Positions 1 through 5,026 of a stretch of 8,503 nt of DNA are shown here, in pieces. Position 1 is the stretch's first letter, and each line of letters starts with the position of its first letter. The notes under the pieces were generated by a model, which was given only the letters and a program-made list of their open reading frames with translations, made no database searches and was not told the origin of the DNA. The stretch is from assembly GCA_019747615.1 (NCBI GenBank), contig JAIEQQ010000034.1, positions 1 to 8,503 on the forward strand, in the 5' to 3' direction. Source of the DNA: Phycisphaerales bacterium (GTDB taxonomy: Bacteria > Planctomycetota > Phycisphaerae > Phycisphaerales > UBA1924). The position numbers were made by a program, and so were the translations under genes.

Positions 1-20
1 TGCGCGACCTGATTGATCGC

Positions 21-1073
21 ATGCGAAGGGCACGCGATCAGCACGAGGCCGTGCGCCAAACAGTCGCCGACACTCTGCTGGCCCGCACCGCACTCGCCAG
101 CGATGACGATAGCGCCGTTGGCGCGTCACACCCCATCCCACGCGCCGCTCCGATCGTCGCGATCGCCTCGGGTAAGGGGGGCGTGGGCAAGAGCAACATC
201 GCGGTGAATCTCGCGATCGCGCTCTCGATGAGGGGGTTGCGCGTCACGCTGCTGGATGCCGATCTGGGCGTCGCCAATGCCGATGTGCTGTGCGGCCTCT
301 CGCCGCGGGCTCGTGTTGATGGACTGTCCCTTCATCACACGCCCGACCTCTCAGACCTCGCGGTCGCGGCGCCCGGCGGCTTCACGCTCGTGCCCGGGGC
401 CGTCGGCCTGGCAACGTCCGGCGGCAGCGGTTCGGGAGCCTCCGCCTGCGAACTGACGCCGGACAACCGGCTGGCGCTTCTGCGCGGCTTGCTGGCGATG
501 GGTGAGACCAACGATGTGCTGATCGTCGATACCGGTGCCGGCGTCGGCTCGTTGGTCACCGGGCTGGTCGCCGCGGCGGATATCGGCATCATCGTCACCA
601 CGCCCGAGCCGACCGCGATCGCCGATGCCTATGCGTTGATCAAGTGCGTGAGCCGCGTGCCAGCGGTTCAGCGTGCTCGCCTGGAGAGTGCCGACGCCGA
701 GCGACTGTTCCTCGTGGTGAATCAGACCGCCGATGACGCCGAGGGCCGCTCGGTGTGCACCCGGATCGATCATGTCTCGCGAACGTTCCTCGGCCGGGGC
801 GTGGGCTTGCTGGCCTGCGTGCCGTCGGATGCGGCGGTGGGGCGGGCAGTGCGGGCTCGGGTGCCGGTGCTGCTGGCCGAGCCGCGGAGCGCGGTGGCCG
901 GGGCGATGCTGGGCCTGGGGGCGCAGGTGGCTGAGCGTCTGTCGCTGGGGATCTCGAGCGACGAGGTTCGCACCCTGACGGAATCCGGCCTTGCATTTCC
1001 GCCCAAGCGCCCCAGCGTGCTGGCGAGGCTCATCGCGGCGACATTTGGTCGCTCGCGTGCTGGAAAATCGTAA
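21..1073 (+). CDS. flhG: FlhG/FleN-type MinD-family ATPase (flagellar number and placement)
   Basis: The 350-residue protein is a deviant-Walker ParA/MinD ATPase. FlhG proteins bind ATP, associate with the membrane and set flagellar number and position with the GTPase FlhF. Visible motifs are the P-loop GKGGVGKS (residues 51-58), DADLG (79-83) and switch II DTGAG (170-174). The block PEPTAIADAYALIK (195-208) follows; together with DTGAG it distinguishes FlhG from cell-division MinD. The C-terminal third keeps the family pattern of a VNQ strand, a FLG segment and the AVRARVP stretch. The DQ..VR motif at residues 6-12 matches the short N-terminal FlhG motif (DQA..LR), which supports the ATG at 21. 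However, the frame is open to the left edge, no ribosome binding site is visible, and bases 1-2 (tg) could end an in-frame start codon, so the gene may begin slightly upstream. FlhF and FlhA would be expected to the left (inference). Family assignment is firm; the start is not. Confidence 0.9.
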   Translation: MRRARDQHEAVRQTVADTLLARTALASDDDSAVGASHPIPRAAPIVAIASGKGGVGKSNIAVNLAIALSMRGLRVTLLDADLGVANADVLCGLSPRARVDGLSLHHTPDLSDLAVAAPGGFTLVPGAVGLATSGGSGSGASACELTPDNRLALLRGLLAMGETNDVLIVDTGAGVGSLVTGLVAAADIGIIVTTPEPTAIADAYALIKCVSRVPAVQRARLESADAERLFLVVNQTADDAEGRSVCTRIDHVSRTFLGRGVGLLACVPSDAAVGRAVRARVPVLLAEPRSAVAGAMLGLGAQVAERLSLGISSDEVRTLTESGLAFPPKRPSVLARLIAATFGRSRAGKS

Positions 1074-1147
1074 CATTGCGGCGACTGAGAGTCTGTGACA
1101 GATGCGCCGCCTGCGCGTGCTGTCGCGGCCGCATCGATCGTCCGACC

Positions 1148-1157
1148 CACAATTGTG
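1148..1157. repeat. 10-bp palindrome CACAATTGTG between flhG and the small membrane gene
   Basis: CACAATTGTG is a perfect 10-bp palindrome and an AT-rich island in a GC-rich spacer, about 95 bases before the next gene. Downstream, CTCAAGG occurs twice, at 1179-1185 and 1191-1197, with 12-base periodicity. The palindrome could be a protein-binding site, but nothing identifies a regulator and it may be chance. Confidence 0.25.
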
Positions 1158-1250
1158 CGGCCCCCGCGCGTCCCAAACCTCAAGGCCGGGCTCAAGGTTG
1201 ACGAAAGACGGTGAAGTCAACGGCGCGTTCTCTGCGCTCATGACGGGAGG

Positions 1251-1571
1251 ATGATGAGCTTGTCACCCGGCGTCCCAGCGATCATCGTGGCGTGTTGTCT
1301 GGCACTGGCCTCTCTGGCGGTGTCGATGGTCGCGGGCCTGGCTGCGAACAACCCGACGGATGTGATCCTCTCGCGGGCGCTTGTGAGCATGCTGGGAGGG
1401 CTCGCGGCGGGCATTATCATCGGCAAGATCGGCGAGCGCTGCGTGCGGGATCGCATCGCTTCGACGCCGATGCGGGCGGGGCGTGTTGGGGCAATGGGTG
1501 GGGGCGTAGGGGGGGCGAGCGTTCACGACAACGACCACGGCGGAACTTCACCCACAACTCACGCACATTGA
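1251..1571 (+). CDS. Small two-helix membrane protein of unknown function
   Basis: This 106-residue protein has two hydrophobic segments, about residues 9-32 and 43-61. The second is rich in glycine and leucine and is followed by a positively charged stretch (GERCVRDRI, 61-69), so both ends are probably cytoplasmic by the positive-inside rule. The tail (about 75-106) is glycine- and histidine-rich and probably disordered. GGGAGG at 1245-1250 is a strong Shine-Dalgarno but abuts the ATG at 1251. The ATG at 1254 has only 3 bases of spacing, while the TTG at 1260 would have 9, so the true start could be any of the three. It lies between flhG and the fliA-type gene, all on the same strand, which suggests a flagellar or membrane-anchoring role, by position only. 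From memory, small two-helix proteins of this style occur beside flagellar genes in planctomycetes; I cannot name a family. Confidence 0.7.
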   Translation: MMSLSPGVPAIIVACCLALASLAVSMVAGLAANNPTDVILSRALVSMLGGLAAGIIIGKIGERCVRDRIASTPMRAGRVGAMGGGVGGASVHDNDHGGTSPTTHAH

Positions 1572-1582
1572 TGAATGATGAC

Positions 1583-1611
1583 TTGACAACTCGTGGATGA
1601 GCTGTTTAGAT
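1583..1611 (+). promoter_or_regulatory. Candidate housekeeping promoter upstream of the sigma-28 gene
   Basis: A perfect -35 hexamer TTGACA lies at 1583-1588. Seventeen bases later is TTAGAT (1606-1611), a weak -10 matching the consensus at three positions. Other registers (TTTAGA at 1605-1610, TAGATG at 1607-1612) are no better. It would give a leader of roughly 90 bases before the ATG at 1708. The -35 is convincing and the -10 is not. Confidence 0.35.
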
Positions 1612-1617
1612 GCCTGT

Positions 1618-1631
1618 GCCCATGGATGGGC
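1618..1631. promoter_or_regulatory. 14-bp inverted repeat, possible operator of the sigma-28 gene
   Basis: GCCCAT (1618-1623) and ATGGGC (1626-1631) are perfect 6-base inverted arms separated by GG. The dyad falls just after the candidate -10 box, roughly at the expected transcription start, which is where a repressor operator would lie. The two-base gap makes an RNA hairpin unlikely, so a dimeric DNA-binding protein is the better reading. No regulator is identified. Confidence 0.3.
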
Positions 1632-1692
1632 GTTTGGACGATCTGTTCTAGGGTTCGCACGCATCGACGTCGTGCCGAACTTTCCAGCGGTC

Positions 1693-1698
1693 AAGGAG
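1693..1698 (+). promoter_or_regulatory. Ribosome binding site deciding the sigma-28 start
   Basis: AAGGAG lies 9 bases before the ATG at 1708. The in-frame ATG at 1597 has no such site and would add 37 residues not expected in this family, so 1708 is chosen. Confidence 0.75.
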
Positions 1699-1707
1699 CG
1701 GCCCTGT

Positions 1708-2700
1708 ATGTCTTCATTGAAATCATCGGCAACCAAAGTCAGATCCACGGCCTCCAGCAAGAGCGAGCCCAAGCTTTCGCTTGCCACCGCGCCGGCGCCC
1801 GTCAAGCCGTCGAAGGCGGCGAAGCAGAAGTCTGACCCGACGCGCCCCAGCGCCGCCCGCACCGGCGGCTTCACGATGCCCTCGCCGGGCTGTGACGCTG
1901 CGGAGTGGATCAAGGTCCGCAACGCGTTTGACGCGGTTCCGGTCGCGAAGCTCTGGGCCGAGTTCGTCAAGACCCGCTCGGATCAGCTCCGCAACTACTT
2001 CTGGGAACGCTACTTCCCGCTGGTGCGCTTCATGTCCGAGCGCACCTACGCCCGCCTGCCCGATGAGGTGGACATCAACGATCTCATGTCGGCCGGCCAG
2101 TTCGGCCTGATGGACGCGATCAACGCGTTCGACCCCGGCTACGGCGTCAAGTTCGAGACCTATTGCGCTCCGCGTATCCGCGGCGCGATCCTCGATGAGC
2201 TGCGTGCGATGGACTGGGTGCCGCGACTTGTGCGCCACCGCTCGTCAAAGGTCGAGCAGGCCCGCCAGAAGTTCGAGATGCGCGAGGGCCGGATCCCAAC
2301 CCAGGAAGAGCTGGCGCACATCCTCGGCGTTGACGGCGAAGAGTTCGACAAGATCGAGCGCGACTCAAAGGCCGTGGGCACCGTCAGCCTCGCCCGCAAG
2401 TGCTTCAACAGCGACGGCAACAAGGACGTCACTGAGATCGATGTCTTCCACGACACGACGCAGAGCAACCCGCTGGTGGAGACGCAGCGCCGCGACCTGA
2501 AGGAGCTCATCACCAAGGGCTTGTCGCGTGCGGAGCGACTGATTGTCATCCTCTACTACTACGAGGAAATGACAATGAAGGAGATCGGCGCAACGCTGGA
2601 TCTTTCTGAGAGCCGCGTGAGCCAGATGCACAGCTCGATCCTGCTCCGCCTCAAAGCCCAGATGCAGCATCGCGCTCGCGAGCTGGAAGACGTGGACTGA
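1708..2700 (+). CDS. fliA: RNA polymerase sigma-28 factor, FliA/WhiG family
   Basis: This 330-residue protein is a group 3 sigma factor of the flagellar type; it directs RNA polymerase to late flagellar and motility promoters. Residues 1-60 form a Lys/Ser/Ala/Pro-rich, probably disordered extension absent from typical FliA proteins of about 240 residues. Region 2 spans about 82-173, with the family signature at 125-173, including GQFGLMDAINAFDP and LDELRAMDWVPR. Region 3 is about 174-230 (RIPTQEELAHILG). Region 4 is about 262-320, with the helix-turn-helix at 288-314 (MTMKEIG...ESRVSQMHS). There is no region 1.1. The start follows AAGGAG at 1693-1698. It lies 136 bases after the small membrane gene and has its own candidate promoter, so it may be transcribed separately from flhG. 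Its antagonist FlgM is not in the window. FliA and WhiG cannot be separated by sequence alone; the neighbouring flhG favours the flagellar reading. Confidence 0.93.
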   Translation: MSSLKSSATKVRSTASSKSEPKLSLATAPAPVKPSKAAKQKSDPTRPSAARTGGFTMPSPGCDAAEWIKVRNAFDAVPVAKLWAEFVKTRSDQLRNYFWERYFPLVRFMSERTYARLPDEVDINDLMSAGQFGLMDAINAFDPGYGVKFETYCAPRIRGAILDELRAMDWVPRLVRHRSSKVEQARQKFEMREGRIPTQEELAHILGVDGEEFDKIERDSKAVGTVSLARKCFNSDGNKDVTEIDVFHDTTQSNPLVETQRRDLKELITKGLSRAERLIVILYYYEEMTMKEIGATLDLSESRVSQMHSSILLRLKAQMQHRARELEDVD

Positions 2701-2778
2701 GGGAAGGCGTGAGGCTTCAGGCTTGAGAGAAAACAGACGGCGGTGCCTTCGGTTCTTCTTTGAGCTTTGAGTTTTTCG

Positions 2779-2808
2779 AATGTGCGATGTGGCAATGTGC
2801 GACGTGGC
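2779..2808. repeat. 15-bp tandem duplication upstream of folK
   Basis: Bases 2779-2793 and 2794-2808 are adjacent copies of AATGTGCGAYGTGGC, with one difference (T versus C) in 15 positions. Just before, TTTGAG recurs at 2760-2765 and 2767-2772, and GGCTT recurs in 2713-2724. The whole spacer 2701-2853 is low in complexity and looks like replication-slippage repeats. An upstream ATG at 2767 would read through it in frame with folK, but the resulting 29 residues are not folK-like. Confidence 0.7.
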
Positions 2809-2842
2809 TCCGAAGTGCAGCCCGCCCCGCCCGCGCGTGAAC

Positions 2843-2848
2843 TACGAT
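2843..2848 (+). promoter_or_regulatory. Candidate -10 box for a leaderless folK mRNA
   Basis: TACGAT ends 5 bases before the folK ATG at 2854, so transcription could start at the A of that ATG. No Shine-Dalgarno precedes this ATG, which fits a leaderless message. No clear -35 is seen about 17 bases upstream. Confidence 0.35.
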
Positions 2849-2853
2849 CGGCC

Positions 2854-3360
2854 ATGACGGCGGAGCTGGCCGCGATTTCGCTTGGTTCGAACTTGGGCGA
2901 TCGCTTCGCGAATGTCCACGCTGGTGTTGACGGTCTGCGCCGGGTCGCGGGCGTTCGTGTGATCTCGGTGAGCCGGTTGATCTCGACGTTGCCCGTCCGC
3001 GTGCATCGCGATGTTGATCCCGGCGGCGAATACGTCAACGGTGCTGTGCTGATCCAGACGACGCTGTCGCCCCAGGCTCTTTTGCAAGAACTGCACGCGA
3101 TCGAACGCGCCGCCGGGCGTGATCGTGCGAAGCAGCCGCACGCGGGGCCGCGCGTATTGGATCTGGACTTGCTGGTGTGCGGGCGGCACATCGTGGACAC
3201 CGAAGCGGTTCGTGTGCCGCACCCGGGCCTTGCGTCGCGTGCGTTCGTCCTCGAACCGCTCTCGGAGATCGCTCCAGATCTCGTGGTGCCCGGCATCAAC
3301 GCCACGATCGCCGAGCTGTGGGCGCGATTGATCGCGAGTGATGCGGGAGCCCCAGCATGA
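2854..3360 (+). CDS. folK: 2-amino-4-hydroxy-6-hydroxymethyldihydropteridine pyrophosphokinase (HPPK)
   Basis: This cytoplasmic enzyme transfers pyrophosphate from ATP to 6-hydroxymethyl-7,8-dihydropterin, the step before dihydropteroate synthase in folate synthesis. The 168-residue length is close to the family's usual ~160. Visible motifs are SLGSNLGDR (9-17), EYVNGAV (59-65), the arginine-rich loop GRDRAKQPHAGPR (88-100) and the catalytic PRVLDLDLL (99-107). The two magnesium-binding aspartates should be D103 and D105, and VPHPGLASRAFVLEPL (121-136) follows. The tryptophan that precedes GPR in the E. coli enzyme is alanine here. The ATG at 2854 is chosen because the conserved domain begins five residues later. 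The in-frame ATG at 2767 would add 29 residues coded partly by a tandem repeat. Its TGA overlaps the next gene's ATG (ATGA, 3357-3360), so the two are probably translationally coupled. No other folate genes are in the window. Confidence 0.93.
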   Translation: MTAELAAISLGSNLGDRFANVHAGVDGLRRVAGVRVISVSRLISTLPVRVHRDVDPGGEYVNGAVLIQTTLSPQALLQELHAIERAAGRDRAKQPHAGPRVLDLDLLVCGRHIVDTEAVRVPHPGLASRAFVLEPLSEIAPDLVVPGINATIAELWARLIASDAGAPA

Positions 3361-4850
3361 ACTCACGCGCTCTATCGATCGTCGCGATCGTCGTGATGCT
3401 CGGCCTCGCTCTCACGGGAGGTGAGGGCCCGTCGCGAGCGATGGGCCAGCTGGAGCGAGCGTCCGCGTCGCGCTCGGGGCCGGCGCCGCTCGAGATCGAA
3501 CCCTCCACCGCGATGGCTGAGATCCGAGCCGCGTACGCCAGCGCCCCCACGTGCGACCGCATCTCGCTGAGTCTGAAGCTCCCGGATCGACCGGGCAAGA
3601 CCGAGAGCGTGATCGTTGCTCGCCTCTGGCAGGCGCCGAAGGTGCCGACGCCGCTTGGTGAAGCCGCGCCGAATGAGCCACCGCCGCCGCGCGAGCGCGT
3701 GCTGTCGCTGGAGCTCGGCCCGCTCCGCGCCGTCGCACGCGATGGCCAGTTGCGGGTCATCCACACGCAGCACGAGTCCACCGTGTATGTTCGGTCGTAC
3801 GAGAAGCCGCTGAACCCCGCGAGCCTGCGGTCGCTCATGCCGCCGGTCGCCTTGGTTTCGCTGGCGATCCTGGCCAGCGCCGATGAACTCCCAGGCGACC
3901 CGCCCGGCAACGCCCGCGGCATGGCTTTGGCCCCCTGGGCCACCGGCGTGCGATTCACCAGCGCCACGCTCGATCCGAAAGCCGAGCGCCCGGAGCTGCT
4001 GCTTCGCGGCACGTGCGACCAGGGCGAAGTCACGCTCACCGCCGATGGTGCCACCGGCCGCCTCACGCGGATGACAACGACCTTCAAGACCCAACTCGTC
4101 CTCGAAATGACCTTCGAGCCCCAGCCCGCCGGTGACCCGGCAACGTGGGTGCTCGACACGACGAAGCGCCGGCCTGTAGACACGCTCGCAGACCTCACGA
4201 TCGCGGAGGTGCCGCTGCGCGTGGGCAACACCCTGTCATTTCTCGACCAGAAGCAGGTCTTCGGCGATGGCCAGGACGGCGCACAGTCCGCGATCGTCAT
4301 GCTCGTGAGCGACCCGAATCCCGCTCAGCGAGCCGCGAGCACTGCCGAGCCGATCGTCGGCGCGGGCGTGAGCGCGATCGCGGGGGTGCTTGATCAAGAC
4401 GACCCGGCACCGATTCGCGCGCGCGCGTTCATCGTCGCGCGCCGTCGGCCCGAGGGCGAAGATGAGAACGCGATGCGCGCCGCCTTGCCGGTTCGCTGGG
4501 CGCCGATCGTGAAATCGCCAGTGCTCAATCCGCCCGCGGCGACCAAGCCCATTGGTCAAGAGCCAGTCCCCGCCGCTACGACACCCGTTGCGACGTCTAT
4601 GAGCGTCACGCTGATCGGGCCGGCCCGATCGACCATCCAGCGGCTGTCGCCCGAAGCGGAGGTCGTCGTGTGCGTCGTGGACCGAGCGATGAAGATCCAC
4701 GCGATCATCGAGGTTGACGGGCGGATCGATGACGTGGGCGCGATGACCCGCGAGCTTCGCGAGGCCAGGCGTCGGGCAGTCGCGCCCACGGGCGAGCCGG
4801 CACCGTCGCCACGCCAAGAGCCTGCCCCGGCGGCTCCGGAGCGGAAGTAG
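3357..4850 (+). CDS. Exported protein of unrecognised family, coupled to folK
   Basis: I do not recognise this 497-residue protein. Residues 1-28 look like a Sec signal peptide: a short basic start (MNSRAL), a hydrophobic core (about 7-20) and a possible cleavage after SRA (26-28). There is no lipobox. Residues about 50-265 read as an extended beta-rich region (for example VLSLELGPLRAVARDGQLRV, 115-134, and RTCDQGEVTLTAD-like strands, 217-230), with a pattern suggesting a LolA-like half-barrel; this is a weak inference. Residues 285-320 (VPLRVGNTL...AIVMLVSD) and 435-475 (VVVCVVDRAMKIHAIIEVDG...) sit where redoxin strands would, in an arrangement seen in planctomycete LolA-like/redoxin fusions. 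No CXXC is present; I count three isolated cysteines (66, 220, 439). The C-terminal 20 residues are Pro/Ala-rich. GGGAG at 3345-3349, 7 bases upstream, and the ATGA overlap with folK support the start. Function unknown; periplasmic or envelope location is likely. Confidence 0.8.
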   Translation: MNSRALSIVAIVVMLGLALTGGEGPSRAMGQLERASASRSGPAPLEIEPSTAMAEIRAAYASAPTCDRISLSLKLPDRPGKTESVIVARLWQAPKVPTPLGEAAPNEPPPPRERVLSLELGPLRAVARDGQLRVIHTQHESTVYVRSYEKPLNPASLRSLMPPVALVSLAILASADELPGDPPGNARGMALAPWATGVRFTSATLDPKAERPELLLRGTCDQGEVTLTADGATGRLTRMTTTFKTQLVLEMTFEPQPAGDPATWVLDTTKRRPVDTLADLTIAEVPLRVGNTLSFLDQKQVFGDGQDGAQSAIVMLVSDPNPAQRAASTAEPIVGAGVSAIAGVLDQDDPAPIRARAFIVARRRPEGEDENAMRAALPVRWAPIVKSPVLNPPAATKPIGQEPVPAATTPVATSMSVTLIGPARSTIQRLSPEAEVVVCVVDRAMKIHAIIEVDGRIDDVGAMTRELREARRRAVAPTGEPAPSPRQEPAPAAPERK

Positions 4851-4886
4851 ACAGAAACACGGTCAAGGCGATTTTCTTTCCCGGAC

Positions 4887-4914
4887 TCAAGCCGGAGGTT
4901 ATTGCGTCCGATTC
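4887..4914 (+). promoter_or_regulatory. First TCAAG-N15-TCCGAT motif (possible sigma-28 promoter)
   Basis: TCAAG (4887-4891) and TCCGATTC (4907-4914) resemble the sigma-28 elements TAAAG and GCCGATAA. Counted from TCAA, the gap is 16 bases, against about 15 in the enterobacterial consensus. It is the weaker of two copies, since its -10 lacks the final AA. If active, the transcript would begin near 4922 and contain both hairpins downstream. Confidence 0.3.
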
Positions 4915-4940
4915 CAGCAGGGCCGAGTCGCTTTCGGCAC

Positions 4941-4969
4941 TCAAGTAGGCCCCCCGAGCGGTCCGATAA
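4941..4969 (+). promoter_or_regulatory. Second TCAAG...TCCGATAA motif, candidate sigma-28 promoter of the TolB-like gene
   Basis: TCCGATAA (4962-4969) matches seven of eight bases of the sigma-28 -10 element GCCGATAA. TCAAGT (4941-4946) matches five of six bases of TAAAGT, but the gap from TCAA is 17 rather than 15 bases. It lies about 57 bases before the ATG at 5027, in a normal promoter position. A FliA-family sigma factor is encoded at 1708-2700. The long spacing is the main weakness. Confidence 0.4.
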
Positions 4970-4985
4970 ACCGTAAGGGCCTACT
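4944..4985 (+). repeat. Nested inverted repeat in the leader of the TolB-like gene
   Basis: AGTAGGCCC (4944-4952) and GGGCCTACT (4977-4985) are perfect 9-base inverted arms. Inside them, CGGT (4959-4962) and ACCG (4970-4973) form a second stem that presents CCGATAA as a 7-base loop. A separate 5-base hairpin, GCCGA/TCGGC, sits at 4922-4938. No T-run follows, so it is not a standard terminator. It overlaps the candidate -10 element and could act as an operator, or as an RNA fold if transcription begins upstream. Confidence 0.6.
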
Positions 4986-5026
4986 CGGGTCGAGCGACCG
5001 CGTGCCGACCGATTGGAGCCCCGCCC

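Noticed and set aside
351..1241. Long open frame on the minus strand opposite flhG
   Set aside because: Its product is low-complexity and rich in Arg, His and Pro, as expected for the antisense of a high-GC gene; the + strand holds an unmistakable FlhG.
1597..1707. Upstream in-frame start of the sigma-28 gene
   Set aside because: It has no ribosome binding site, and the candidate -10 and dyad fall around it; AAGGAG precedes the ATG at 1708.
2703..2750. GAAGGC...GCCTTC as a terminator of the sigma-28 gene
   Set aside because: The loop is about 36 bases and there is no T-run directly after the second arm.
3296..4300. 334-codon open frame on the minus strand opposite the exported protein gene
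   Set aside because: Ser/Arg-rich composition and no recognisable motif or start signal; the + strand frame has a signal peptide, a Shine-Dalgarno and overlap coupling.
4861..4880. T-rich stretch after the exported protein gene as a terminator
   Set aside because: No stable hairpin directly precedes the T-rich run.
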